DNA of 64,000 nt from Streptomyces sp. HD (GTDB taxonomy: Bacteria > Actinomycetota > Actinomycetes > Streptomycetales > Streptomycetaceae), in contig NZ_JAQMYP010000006.1 of the NCBI RefSeq assembly GCF_028369295.1, positions 124,001 to 188,000 on the forward strand, written 5' to 3'. A program made the translations under genes and the position numbers. Under the pieces are notes generated by a model. That model did no database searches, was not told the DNA's origin, and saw only the letters and a program-made list of their open reading frames with translations. Shown piece after piece: positions 15,989 through 24,940 of this stretch; position 1 is the first letter of the stretch; each line of letters begins with the position of its first letter.

Positions 15989-18013
15989 ATGCGTCACCTT
16001 CCCACCCGCACAACCCGCACGAGACTGGTCGGAGCACTGGCCGCAGGTCTGCTGTGCGCGGCGGGGCTCGCCGTCCCCACGGCCGCCGCGGACCCCGCCG
16101 CTCCCGCCCTGGACGACGGGCTCGCCCTCACCCCGCCCATGGGCTTCAACAACTGGAACTCCACGCACTGCCGTGCCGAGTTCAACGAGTCCATGGTCAA
16201 GGGGATCGCGGACATCTTCGTCGAGAAGGGCCTCAAGGACGCCGGATACGAGTACGTCAACCTGGACGACTGCTGGGCCCTGCTCACCAGGGACGCGAAC
16301 GGCAAGCTGGTGCCCGACCCGGTCCGCTTCCCGGGCGGGATCAAGGCGGTCGCGGACTACGTCCACGCCAAGGGCCTGAAGCTCGGCATCTACACCAGCG
16401 CGGGCACCAAGACGTGCAACACCGCCGGTTTCCCCGGCGCCCTCGGCCATGAGTACAGCGACGCCCGGCAGTTCGCGGACTGGGGCGTGGACTACCTCAA
16501 GTACGACAACTGCAACAACCAGGGCGTGGACGCCAAGCAGCGCTACACGACCATGCGCGACGCACTGAAGGCTGCCTCCCAGGAAACAGGTCGCCCGATC
16601 GTCTACAGCATCTGCGAGTGGGGCGAGAACAAGCCCTGGGAATGGGCCGCCGACGTCGGCCATCTGTGGCGCACGACCGGTGACATCAGCGACAACTGGG
16701 GCTCGATGCTGGCGATCCTGAAGCGGAACCTGCCGCTCGCGCCGCACGCCGGCCCCGGGCACTGGAACGACCCCGACATGCTGGAGGTCGGCAACGGCGG
16801 CATGACGGACACCGAGTACCGCTCGCACTTCTCGATGTGGTCGATCATGGCCGCGCCGCTGCTCATCGGCTCCGACCTGAGGTCGGCCTCCGCGGCGACC
16901 TTCGACATCCTCGGCAACCGCGAGGTCGTCGCGGTCGACCAGGACCCGCTGGGCAAGCAGGGCACGGTGATCTCCTCGCAGGGCGGGCGCTGGGTCGTCG
17001 CCAAGGAGATGCGGGACGGCAGCCGCGCCGTGGCCCTGTTCAACGAGTCCGGTACCGCCCGGCGCATCTCCACCAGCGCCGCGGCGGTCGGCCTGCCCGC
17101 CGCCGACGCGTACACGCTGCGCGATCTATGGCAGCACCGCAGCTACAACACCGCGGGCACGATCTCCGCGACCGTCCCCGCACACGGGACGGTCCTCCTG
17201 CGCGCCTGGGCCGACCCCAAGTGGGCGCAGTACCCGCCCGCCGTCGAACTCGGCCTGGACGGCGGCCCGTTCGTCGAGGCGGGCCGGACGGCGACACTGA
17301 CGTCGACGGTCACCGACCTCGGGCGTACGCCGGCCCAGCGCGTGTCCGTCGCGCTGACCGGGCCCGAGGGGTGGGCCGTCCGGGCCATGTCACCGACCAC
17401 CTCGCCCGCACTGCCGACAGGCCGCTCCCTGCGTACGACATGGGCGGTCACCGCGCCGGAGGGAACGCCTACGGGGTCGTACGGTCTCACCCTCAAGGCG
17501 AGTCACCGCTCACCGGCCGGGGTCCGCGTGGACAACGCGCTGCCGCTGACCGCGAGTGTGGTGGCACCACCTCCCTCAGGGACGTCCGGGCTGGGTGACC
17601 TGCCATGGCTGTCGGCCACCAATGGATGGGGACCGGTCGAACGCAACACCAGCAATGGCGAGAGCGGCGTGGGTGACGGCCAACCCATCACCGTCGGCGG
17701 CGTGGTGTACGGCAACGGGCTCGGCGTGCATGCCGAGAGTGCCGTCGAGTACTACGCCGGCGGCGCGTGCGAGACGGTCACCGCACAGGTCGGGCTCGAC
17801 GACGAGGAGGGCGCGGACGGCACCGTCGCCTTCGAGATCTGGGCGGACGGCACCAAGGCCGCCTCGACCGGAGTCCTCACCAACGCGATGCCGGCCCAGC
17901 CGATCACGGCCGACGTGCGCGGCGCCCAGGTGGTGCGGCTCGTCGTCACGGACGGCGGGGACGGCATCACGTCGGACCACGGTGACTGGGCGGACGCGCG
18001 GCTCAGCTGCTGA
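15989..18013 (+). CDS. Secreted GH27 alpha-galactosidase with NEW3 and NPCBM modules
   Basis: A 674-residue exoenzyme. The signal peptide (1-35) has a twin-Arg-poor n-region and an AAA cleavage zone. The GH27 barrel (about 46-320) starts LTPPMGFNNWNS; the nucleophile is D173 in YLKYDNCN and the acid/base is D232 in WRTTGDI. A beta-sandwich follows (about 325-405), then a NEW3-like domain (about 420-510) and a C-terminal NPCBM galactose-binding domain (about 530-674, LSATNGWGPVERNTSNGE). It cleaves terminal alpha-galactosides of galactomannan or raffinose sugars. The start at 15989 is set by GGAGGA. Confidence 0.93.
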   Translation: MRHLPTRTTRTRLVGALAAGLLCAAGLAVPTAAADPAAPALDDGLALTPPMGFNNWNSTHCRAEFNESMVKGIADIFVEKGLKDAGYEYVNLDDCWALLTRDANGKLVPDPVRFPGGIKAVADYVHAKGLKLGIYTSAGTKTCNTAGFPGALGHEYSDARQFADWGVDYLKYDNCNNQGVDAKQRYTTMRDALKAASQETGRPIVYSICEWGENKPWEWAADVGHLWRTTGDISDNWGSMLAILKRNLPLAPHAGPGHWNDPDMLEVGNGGMTDTEYRSHFSMWSIMAAPLLIGSDLRSASAATFDILGNREVVAVDQDPLGKQGTVISSQGGRWVVAKEMRDGSRAVALFNESGTARRISTSAAAVGLPAADAYTLRDLWQHRSYNTAGTISATVPAHGTVLLRAWADPKWAQYPPAVELGLDGGPFVEAGRTATLTSTVTDLGRTPAQRVSVALTGPEGWAVRAMSPTTSPALPTGRSLRTTWAVTAPEGTPTGSYGLTLKASHRSPAGVRVDNALPLTASVVAPPPSGTSGLGDLPWLSATNGWGPVERNTSNGESGVGDGQPITVGGVVYGNGLGVHAESAVEYYAGGACETVTAQVGLDDEEGADGTVAFEIWADGTKAASTGVLTNAMPAQPITADVRGAQVVRLVVTDGGDGITSDHGDWADARLSC

Positions 18014-18060
18014 GCCGGCCAGGGGCCGGCCGTTCGGCCCGGAGCACATGAGCGGGCCTC

Positions 18061-18094
18061 CGGCTGCCGAGCCGGTGACAGGGCTCGGCAGCCG
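18061..18094. terminator. Bidirectional hairpin between convergent genes
   Basis: A perfect 13-bp inverted repeat, CGGCTGCCGAGCC (18061-18073) and GGCTCGGCAGCCG (18082-18094), with an 8-nt loop. It sits between the stops of the alpha-galactosidase (18013) and the ROK kinase (18119). A smaller perfect 7-bp repeat (GCCGGCC/GGCCGGC) lies at 18014-18030. Confidence 0.7.
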
Positions 18095-18118
18095 GGGGAA
18101 CGTTCCTGCCAGGGGCCG

Positions 18119-19066
18119 TCAGACCGTGGCCGCGTCGGCCCCCTTGGCGAGCGCCGCCGCCGCGGCCCCCACCAGTCCCGCGTCCGTGCCCATCTGGGCC
18201 GGCGTGACCACCAGGTGCTGGACGAAGGACAGGGTGGCGTAGTCGGTCAGCGCCTTGCGCAGCGGTACGAAGAGGACGTCGCCCGCCTTGCCGACGCCCC
18301 CGCCGATCACGGCGATGTCGATCTCCACGAGGGTCGCGGTGGCCGCGATCCCGGCCGCCAGGGCCTGCGCCGCCCGCTCGAAGGAGGCCACGGCGACCGG
18401 GTCGCCCTCGCGTGCGGAGGCGGCCACCGCGGCGGCGGAGGTGTCGCCGTCCGGGCCGGGCCGCCAGCCGTTCTCCAGGGCCCGCCGGGCGATGTTGGGG
18501 CCACTGGCGATGCGCTCCACGCAGCCACGTGAACCGCACGGGCACTCGTCGCCGTCCAGGTCGACACTGATGTGGCCGATGTGGCCGGCGTTGCCGGTGG
18601 GGCCGGGGTGCAGCCGGCCGTTGAGCACCAGGCCGCCGCCGACGCCCGTGGAGACGACCATGCAGAGGGCGTTGTCATGCCCCCGGGCCGCGCCCTGCCA
18701 GTGCTCGGCGGCGGTGATGGCCACCCCGTCGCCGATCAGCTCCACCGGCAGCCCGCCGGCCGCCTCGCGGACCCGCCGGACCAGCGGATAGTTCCGCCAG
18801 CCGGGCACGTTCACCGGACTCACGGTGCCCGCCGAGGCGTCCACCGGGCCCGCGCTGCCGATGCCGAGGGCCGAGGCACGCTCCCACAAGGGCGCCCCGG
18901 TGAGCTCGCCGACGACCTCCTCGACGGCCCGCATCACCGTCTCGCCGTCCTCCCGGGCCGGCGTCGCACGCTGGGCCCGGGCCACGATCGTGCCGTGACC
19001 GTCCACCAACGCTCCGGCGATCTTGGTGCCGCCGATGTCGAGCGCAGCCACGAGGTCGGTGTGCAT
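18119..19066 (-). CDS. ROK family sugar kinase
   Basis: A 315-residue ROK protein without an N-terminal DNA-binding domain, so an enzyme rather than a regulator. The ATP loop is ALDIGGTKIAGALVDG; the catalytic region is STGVGGGLVLNG; the zinc signature CPCGSRGCVE is intact. Typical activities are glucokinase, N-acetylglucosamine or N-acetylmannosamine kinase; sequence alone does not decide. It is divergent from a LacI regulator, with a perfect 12-bp palindrome between them, so it probably belongs to that regulator's sugar regulon. Confidence 0.9.
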   Translation of the reverse strand: MHTDLVAALDIGGTKIAGALVDGHGTIVARAQRATPAREDGETVMRAVEEVVGELTGAPLWERASALGIGSAGPVDASAGTVSPVNVPGWRNYPLVRRVREAAGGLPVELIGDGVAITAAEHWQGAARGHDNALCMVVSTGVGGGLVLNGRLHPGPTGNAGHIGHISVDLDGDECPCGSRGCVERIASGPNIARRALENGWRPGPDGDTSAAAVAASAREGDPVAVASFERAAQALAAGIAATATLVEIDIAVIGGGVGKAGDVLFVPLRKALTDYATLSFVQHLVVTPAQMGTDAGLVGAAAAALAKGADAATV

Positions 19067-19185
19067 CTGTGTCAGTTCTCCCGGTCAACCATTCGGAACT
19101 CCCCGCGGGCCACGGGAATTGGACGAGCCGGTCTCGCGGTGGGGGCGCAGGCCGGAGATTGCGGTGGACAGTGTCTCCTGGATCT

Positions 19186-19197
19186 GACAACGTTGTC
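19186..19197. promoter_or_regulatory. LacI-type operator between ROK kinase and LacI regulator
   Basis: GACAACGTTGTC is a perfect 12-bp palindrome with the central CG typical of LacI-family operators (extended TGACAACGTTGTCCA). It lies 120 bp upstream of the kinase ATG and about 140 bp upstream of the regulator start, so it can control both genes. Confidence 0.72.
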
Positions 19198-19235
19198 CAG
19201 GCTCTATGCTCGACGCCACATCCTCATACAAACCC

Positions 19236-19306
19236 ATGGGCCGACGCACCCCCCATGGACCGACGCATCCTCGCGGACCGACGTACCCCCATGAACCGAC
19301 GCATCC
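19236..19306 (+). repeat. Short tandem repeat in the LacI leader
   Basis: Four copies of an 18-19 bp unit with the core ACCGACGCA-CC, usually preceded by CCCATG (CCGACG cores at 19241, 19260, 19278, 19296). The 18-bp spacing keeps reading frame; in the regulator's frame the last units would encode repeated (D/N)RR-x. It lies between operator and chosen start. Confidence 0.6.
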
Positions 19307-19338
19307 GCTTGGACGACGACAGGACAGGACACCGCATC

Positions 19339-20400
19339 GTGCCCGAGGCCATCCGCCGATCCGATCGCCCCGCCGACCGCCTCTCCGGGGCCCGCTACGG
19401 CAATCGTCCGACCATGAAGGACGTCGCGGCGCGTGCCGGAGTCGGTCTGAAGACCGTCTCTCGCGTGGTCAACGGGGAGCCGGGGGTCACCCCGGAGACG
19501 GAGCGCCGGGTCCAGGAGGCCATCGACGCGCTGGGCTTTCGCCGCAACGACAGCGCGCGAGTGCTGCGCAAGGGCCGTACGGCGAGCATCGGCCTGGTCC
19601 TGGAGGATCTCGCGGACCCCTTCTACGGTCCGCTGAGCCGGGCGGTGGAGGAGGTCGCCCGGGCGCACGGTGCCCTGCTCATCAACGGCTCCAGCGCCGA
19701 GGACCCGGACCGCGAGCAGGAGCTGGCGCTCGCGTTGTGCGCGCGGCGGGTGGACGGGCTGGTGATCATTCCGGCCGGTGACGACCACCGGTACATGGAG
19801 CCCGAGCTCAAGGCGGGCGTCGCCACCGTCTTCGTCGACCGCCCGGCCGGGCAGATCGACGCCGACTGCGTCCTGTCCGACAACTACGGCGGTGCCCGGG
19901 ACGGCGTCGCCCATCTCATCGCCCACGGCCACCGCCGGATCGGTTTCATCGGTGACATGCCCCGCATCCACACGGCCGCCGAGCGTCTGCGCGGCTACCG
20001 GGCCGCGATGGAGGACGCGGGCATACCGGTGGAGGACTCCTGGATGTCCCTGGGCGTCACCGACCCGCAGCGGGTGCGCCGGGCGGCCGAGGAGATGCTC
20101 TCCGGGCCCTCCCCCGTCACCGCGGTCTTCGCGGGCAACAACCGGGTGACGGTCACCGTGATCCGGGTCCTCGCCGAACAGACCCGCCGGGTCGCCCTCG
20201 TCGGCTTCGACGACATCGAGCTCGCCGACCTGCTGCAGCCCGGCGTCACGGTCGTCGCGCAGGACGCGGCGGCGATCGGCCGTACCGCCGCCGAGCGGCT
20301 GTTCCGCCAGCTGGACGGCACCCTCGTCACCCCCGAACGCATCGAGCTGCCGACGCGGCTCGTCACCCGCGGCTCCGGCGAGCTGCCGCCGGCGGACTGA
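19339..20400 (+). CDS. LacI family transcriptional regulator
   Basis: A protein of about 353 residues. The N-terminal LacI HTH is PTMKDVAARAGVGLKTVSRVVNGEPGV; the hinge helix ends at DSARVLRKGRT; the periplasmic-binding-protein-like sugar domain follows, with VGFDDIELADLLQPGVT near the end. I chose GTG 19339 (AGGAC eight bases upstream). In-frame ATGs at 19256 and 19291 would include the tandem repeat as coding sequence, so the start is uncertain. It probably binds the palindrome at 19186 and controls the divergent ROK kinase in response to a sugar. Confidence 0.88.
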   Translation: MPEAIRRSDRPADRLSGARYGNRPTMKDVAARAGVGLKTVSRVVNGEPGVTPETERRVQEAIDALGFRRNDSARVLRKGRTASIGLVLEDLADPFYGPLSRAVEEVARAHGALLINGSSAEDPDREQELALALCARRVDGLVIIPAGDDHRYMEPELKAGVATVFVDRPAGQIDADCVLSDNYGGARDGVAHLIAHGHRRIGFIGDMPRIHTAAERLRGYRAAMEDAGIPVEDSWMSLGVTDPQRVRRAAEEMLSGPSPVTAVFAGNNRVTVTVIRVLAEQTRRVALVGFDDIELADLLQPGVTVVAQDAAAIGRTAAERLFRQLDGTLVTPERIELPTRLVTRGSGELPPAD

Positions 20401-20407
20401 ACCGGCC

Positions 20408-21193
20408 ATGAACGACCGCACGAGCGGGTCGTGGCTCCCTGAGGGCGGCCGCTCCTTGGAGGCGCTCGGCCTGGCCGAGGCGCCGCGCGATCATCCGCTG
20501 CTCTACCCGGGCGCCTGGCCGTCCGACTCCGCACTCCTCGACGGGAACCGGCTGCTGCCCCTGGACAGCCTGGTGCACGACGACCGCGTGCCCGTCCTCG
20601 CGGTCGGCTCCAACGCCTGTCCCGGCCAACTCCGCCACAAGATGGACGAGTTCGGCATCGTCTCCCCCCTCCCCATGGTGAAGGCACGGGTGACCGGCAT
20701 CGAGGTGGGTGTCTCCGCGCATGTGAGCCGCATGGGGTACGTGTCCGCGTCGCCGTTCCACGCGCCGGGCCACGTACGGGAGTTGTTCCTCAGCTGGCTC
20801 GACGCCGAGCAGCTCGCGGTGGTCGACGCGAGCGAGGGAGTGCGCGCGCCGCGCGGCAACTACGGCCGCGCCTGGCTGCCGGCGTCCGACGTGCGGACCG
20901 ACCTGGCGGACGGCACCACCCTCCCGGGCGTGTTCGCCTACGTCAACCGCCATGGCGTCCTGCACGACGGCACCGGCGCGCCGCGCACCCACCCCGGCCA
21001 GCGTGCGCTGCTCACCGAACTCCTGGTGGGCTCGGCCCGGTTGCGGGAGCTGTTCGGCGTCACTCCCGAGGAGTTCTCCGCGCGGGCGCGAGCCGACGCC
21101 GGGCTGTGCGATCGCGGCACCCTGCTGTTCGCGGAGGAGAAGCTGGTGACGGCCTCCGGACTGGAGGGACACCTCCAGTCCGGGCAGCCCTGA
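20408..21193 (+). CDS. Conserved hypothetical protein, GGCT-like N-terminal motif
   Basis: A 261-residue soluble protein seven bases after the LacI gene, so probably co-transcribed. The segment VPVLAVGSNACPGQLRHKM (about 61-79) resembles the substrate loop of gamma-glutamylcyclotransferase-fold proteins (YGSN-x-QL), and a central PRGNYGRAWLPA and GVFAYVNRHG fit a beta-barrel. I cannot confirm the catalytic Glu. Function unknown. Confidence 0.7.
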   Translation: MNDRTSGSWLPEGGRSLEALGLAEAPRDHPLLYPGAWPSDSALLDGNRLLPLDSLVHDDRVPVLAVGSNACPGQLRHKMDEFGIVSPLPMVKARVTGIEVGVSAHVSRMGYVSASPFHAPGHVRELFLSWLDAEQLAVVDASEGVRAPRGNYGRAWLPASDVRTDLADGTTLPGVFAYVNRHGVLHDGTGAPRTHPGQRALLTELLVGSARLRELFGVTPEEFSARARADAGLCDRGTLLFAEEKLVTASGLEGHLQSGQP

Positions 21194-21195
21194 GC

Positions 21196-23358
21196 TCAGC
21201 AGACCGGGAGACCGGGGAGCGGCGCGTCGTTGTCGCCGCCCTTGATGTAGACGTCGCTGACGTAGACGTTGGTGTTGCCGTTGTCGTCGTCCGTCTTGGC
21301 CCACCAGACGTTGGTCCACTCGCCGTACGTCTCGCGGCGGCCCAGGTTCTGCTGGCAGTAGAAGTAGTTGGTGCCCGCGTTGAGGACGCCGACCTCGGAG
21401 CCGGAAGCGGTGTAGGACTTGGCGGTCCGCCAGACCTCGCAGTTGTACTTGCCGCCGCCCACGGCGGTGCAGGCCGGGGCCTGTGTGCTGCCGCCACCGC
21501 CGGTGCTTCCCCCGCCGCCCGTGGTGCCGCCACCGCCGGTGCTGCCTCCGCCGCCCGTCGTTCCGCCGTCTCCGCCCGTGGTGCCGCCGTCGGTGCCGCC
21601 CCCGCCGGAGCCCGAGGTCTTGGTCGGGGAAGAGGTGGTGGGCCCTTCGGTCGGCTCGCTTCCCGCCGATCGGCTCGGGGACTTCGTGGCGTCGGGCGAC
21701 TTCTTGTCGTCCTTGTCGGTCAGGCCGGCCTCGCCCGGGTCGTCGGCGTCGGGGCTGCCGCTCGCATCCGCGGACGCGCCCGGGGAGGTGGCGGACGCGT
21801 TGGTCTGCGCCTTTTCCTTGGTGCCGCCCGTGTTGTTCACCAGGGCGACCGTGACCCCGGCAGCCGCGAGAACGACGACGACGGCCACGGCGGCGAGCAG
21901 GGCGCGGCCCTTGCGCCGAGCGGGCGGGGTCGAGGAGGAGGTGACCATCGGGCCGGTGGGGGCCTGGTCCGGCGACTGCGGGGTGGTGCCGCCGAAGCCG
22001 GACTGCGGGTGCCCGGAGTACGGCTGAGCGGACTGCGGCCCGCCGAACTGTGGCTGGTCGGGCTGTGGTTGGCCGGGCTGCCCCGGTGCGTTACTGAACG
22101 GCGACGCGGGCGACTGTCCGGGGGCGGCGTGCCCCGGTACACCCGGGCCGGGCTGCCCGGCGGCGCCGAAGCCCGGTACCGGCGGCGTGCCCTGGCTCTG
22201 GCCGGGAGTCGCGGGGCCCTGCGCCCCCTGTCCCGCGGCCCCGAAGCGAGGCGCCCCGGGGAGGTCGGAGGCGGGCACGCCCTGCACGGGAGTGTCGTTG
22301 CCCTGGGCTCCCGGCACGCCCTGTGACTGGCCGCCGTACGCCTGTCCGGCGGGTGCCGCCGGGCCGGGCTGCGCCTGTCCGTCGGGGCCCGTGGCCGCCG
22401 TCGGTGCCACGGCCGGCGGTACCGACGAGACGCTGCGCTCCGTCTCACCGGGCCCGGCGAGATCAGGTCCGCGCAGGGCCGCCGTCGGGGCGTCCGTGCC
22501 GTCCGAGTCCGCCACGGCCTGGAGGAGTTCGCGTGCCTCGCCGGCCTCGGGGCGGGACTCGGGGCGCTTGTCCATCAGCCGCTGGAGGACGGGGCCGAGG
22601 GGGCCGGCGTGCGCGGGCTCGGGGAGGGGCTCGCTGACGATCGCGGTGAGGGTGGAGAACGTCGACGTGCGGCGGAAGGGCGCGGAGCCCTCCACCGCCG
22701 CGTACAGCGTGGCGCCCAGGGCCCAGACGTCCGAGGAGGGGCCCGGATCGGAGCCTTGGGCGCGCTCGGGGGCCAAGTAGTCCAGGGAGCCGACGAGATG
22801 GCCGGTGCGGGTCAGGTTGGTGGCCGAGCCGTCGCCCGGGTCCTCCATCGTCGCGATGCCGAAGTCGGTGAGCACGACGCGGCCGGAGGCCTCCAGCAGG
22901 ATGTTGCCGGGCTTGACGTCGCGGTGCAGGACGCCGGCGCGGTGGGCGGCGGCCAGCGCGTCCATGACCTTGGCGCCGATCGCGGCCGCCTCACGCGGGT
23001 CGAGGGTGCCGCGCTCACGCAGAACGGCTTCCAGCGAGGGGCCGTCGACCAGCTCCATCACGATCAGCGGGCGTCCGTCGACCTCGGCCACGTCGTGCAC
23101 CGCCACGACGCCGGGGTGCCGCACCCGGGCCGCCGCGCGGGCCTCGCGCTGCATCCGCAGCCGCAGATCCGCGAGTTCGGGGCCGTCGGCATCGCTGTAG
23201 GTGCGCAGTTCCTTGACGGCGACCTCACGGCCGAGGACCTCGTCGACGGCCCGCCAGACCACGCCCATGCCGCCGCGCCCGAGCTGTGCGAGGACGCGAT
23301 AACGCCCGGCCAGCAGGCGTCCGGCCTCGTCGGTCTGTCCGTTCTCCCCCGATGACAC
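21196..23358 (-). CDS. Membrane serine/threonine protein kinase (PknB/Hanks type)
   Basis: About 720 residues. The Hanks kinase domain (18-280) has a Gly loop GRGGMGVVWRA, Lys49, HRDVKPGNILL and DFGIAT. A Pro/Gly/Gln-rich juxtamembrane linker (about 290-485) follows, then one TM helix (ALLAAVAVVVVLAAAGVTVALV), and an extracellular Ser/Thr/Asp-rich stalk with perfect glycine blocks (GGGGSTGGGGTTGGGGSTGG). A small Cys-containing terminal domain (last 95 residues, ending LPGLPVC) is probably the sensor. There are no PASTA repeats. GTG 23358 is likelier than ATG 23385, because the usual short N-terminus precedes GRYRVL. Confidence 0.88.
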   Translation of the reverse strand: MSSGENGQTDEAGRLLAGRYRVLAQLGRGGMGVVWRAVDEVLGREVAVKELRTYSDADGPELADLRLRMQREARAAARVRHPGVVAVHDVAEVDGRPLIVMELVDGPSLEAVLRERGTLDPREAAAIGAKVMDALAAAHRAGVLHRDVKPGNILLEASGRVVLTDFGIATMEDPGDGSATNLTRTGHLVGSLDYLAPERAQGSDPGPSSDVWALGATLYAAVEGSAPFRRTSTFSTLTAIVSEPLPEPAHAGPLGPVLQRLMDKRPESRPEAGEARELLQAVADSDGTDAPTAALRGPDLAGPGETERSVSSVPPAVAPTAATGPDGQAQPGPAAPAGQAYGGQSQGVPGAQGNDTPVQGVPASDLPGAPRFGAAGQGAQGPATPGQSQGTPPVPGFGAAGQPGPGVPGHAAPGQSPASPFSNAPGQPGQPQPDQPQFGGPQSAQPYSGHPQSGFGGTTPQSPDQAPTGPMVTSSSTPPARRKGRALLAAVAVVVVLAAAGVTVALVNNTGGTKEKAQTNASATSPGASADASGSPDADDPGEAGLTDKDDKKSPDATKSPSRSAGSEPTEGPTTSSPTKTSGSGGGGTDGGTTGGDGGTTGGGGSTGGGGTTGGGGSTGGGGSTQAPACTAVGGGKYNCEVWRTAKSYTASGSEVGVLNAGTNYFYCQQNLGRRETYGEWTNVWWAKTDDDNGNTNVYVSDVYIKGGDNDAPLPGLPVC

Positions 23359-23453
23359 CGCTGCCCCGTTCCTGTGACACGTCAATGCGTCCGTACAGAG
23401 TACGGGGCAGCGGTGACAGCGCCAGCCTGCGGTGGCGCCTGTGAAGGCCCCCG

Positions 23454-24758
23454 CTACTTGGCCGAGACGGTCAGATCGCCGCGCCGGGGCGCCGCGAATC
23501 CCTCCAGATCGGCGCGGGTCAGGCCGGTGAGCCGGGCGACCTCGGCGATGTCGAGGGCGCCGCAGTCCAGGCCACGCAGGAGATAGCCGCTGAGCGCCTT
23601 GGCGGTGGCGGGCTCGTCCATGACGTCGCCGCCGGCGCGGTTGGCGTAGCGGGCGAGGCGGGCCGCAGCCTGCTCAAAACCTTCACGGTAGAAGGCGAAG
23701 ACGGCGGCGTACCGGGTCGGGATGTGGCCGGGGTGCATGTCCCAGCCCTGGTAGTAGGCGCGGGCGAGGGCCCGGCGGGTGAGGCCGTAGTGCAGTCGCC
23801 AGGCGTCGTGGACCTTGGCGGTCGGGCCGACGGGCAGGACGTTCGTCGAGCCGTCCGAGACGCGTACGCCGGTGCCGGCCGCCGCGACCTGCATGATCGC
23901 CTTGGCGTGGTCGGCGGCCGGGTGGTCGCTGGCCTGGTAGGCGGCCGAGACGCCGAGGCAGGCGCTGTAGTCGAAGGTGCCGTAGTGCAGGCCCGTGGCG
24001 CGGCCCTCGGCGGCCTGGATCATCCGGGCGACGGTGGCGGTGCCGTCGGTGGCGAGGATGGACTGGCTGGTCTCGATCTGGATCTCGAAGCCGATCCGGC
24101 CGGGCTCCAGCCCACGCGCCTTCTCGAAGGCCTCCAGCAGCCGCACCATGGCGGTCACCTGCTCGGGGTACGTCACCTTGGGCAGCGTGAGCACCAGCCC
24201 GTCGGGCAGGCCGCCGGCCTCCATCAGGCCGCTGAGGAAGATGTCGAGGGTGCGGATGCCCCGGTCGCGGACGGGCGCCTCCATGCACTTCATGCGGATG
24301 CCCATGTACGGCGCCTCGGTGCCGTTCTCGTACGCCTGAGCGATCAGCCGCGCAGCGCGGGCGGCGGCCTCGTCCTCCTCGGCGTCGGGTCGGGGGCCGT
24401 AGCCGTCCTCGAAGTCGACGCGCAGGTCCTCGATGGGCTCGTGCTCCAGCTTGGCGCGCACGCGCGCGTGGACGGGCTCGGCGAGTTCGTCGGACAGACC
24501 GAGGACGGCGGCGAAGGACGCGGCGTCCGGGGCATGCTCGTCGAGGAGCGCGAGGGCCTGGTCGCCCCAGGAGCGCAGGGTGTCGGCGGCGAAGACATCG
24601 CCGGGGACGTAGACGGTGTGGACGGGCTGACGGGTGCCGGGGTCGCCGGGGTAGCGGCGCTCCAGCTCTGCGTCGACCGGGGCGAGGGAAGCGCTGATCT
24701 CCTCGCTGACGGCGCCCGCGAGGCTCGTCGCCACCTTCTCCTGCTGGCCCTGACCCAT
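23454..24758 (-). CDS. HpcH/HpaI aldolase/citrate-lyase-like (DUF6986) protein
   Basis: A 434-residue TIM-barrel protein of the citrate lyase beta/malate-synthase-like superfamily: EDLRVDFEDGYGPRPDAEED, GLVLTLPKVTYPEQV, GFEIQIETSQSIL (the metal-binding Glu region) and GLHYGTFDYSACLGVS. Relatives in Streptomyces sit near glyoxylate or allantoin catabolism genes; a lyase acting on a glyoxylate-derived acid is plausible but unproven. ATG 24758 follows GGAGG. A TTCCG-N5-CGGAA palindrome lies 17 bp upstream, pointing to IclR-type control. Confidence 0.82.
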   Translation of the reverse strand: MGQGQQEKVATSLAGAVSEEISASLAPVDAELERRYPGDPGTRQPVHTVYVPGDVFAADTLRSWGDQALALLDEHAPDAASFAAVLGLSDELAEPVHARVRAKLEHEPIEDLRVDFEDGYGPRPDAEEDEAAARAARLIAQAYENGTEAPYMGIRMKCMEAPVRDRGIRTLDIFLSGLMEAGGLPDGLVLTLPKVTYPEQVTAMVRLLEAFEKARGLEPGRIGFEIQIETSQSILATDGTATVARMIQAAEGRATGLHYGTFDYSACLGVSAAYQASDHPAADHAKAIMQVAAAGTGVRVSDGSTNVLPVGPTAKVHDAWRLHYGLTRRALARAYYQGWDMHPGHIPTRYAAVFAFYREGFEQAAARLARYANRAGGDVMDEPATAKALSGYLLRGLDCGALDIAEVARLTGLTRADLEGFAAPRRGDLTVSAK

Positions 24759-24775
24759 TCCTACACCCTCCTGTT

Positions 24776-24790
24776 TTCCGCTATACGGAA
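24776..24790 (-). promoter_or_regulatory. IclR/AllR-like operator at the DUF6986 promoter
   Basis: TTCCG-CTATA-CGGAA is a perfect 5-5-5 inverted repeat, with a related half-site ATCCGTATAATG at about 24798-24810. It ends 17 bp before the start codon, so binding would block the promoter or transcript start. The TTCCG-TATA-CGGAA form resembles sites of the IclR-type allantoin regulator AllR in Streptomyces (from memory). Confidence 0.55.
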
Positions 24791-24940
24791 TCAACAATCC
24801 GTATAATGAAGTTATGCGCGGACCATGCTCATGGTCAATACCCTCCTCGGCAGCGGCGCACCGCGCCAGTCCCGCCCCGAGGGGCGCGTGGCACGGTCGC
24901 TCACCACGCTGCCGTGACGCCCCTCTGGCACGGTGAGCGA

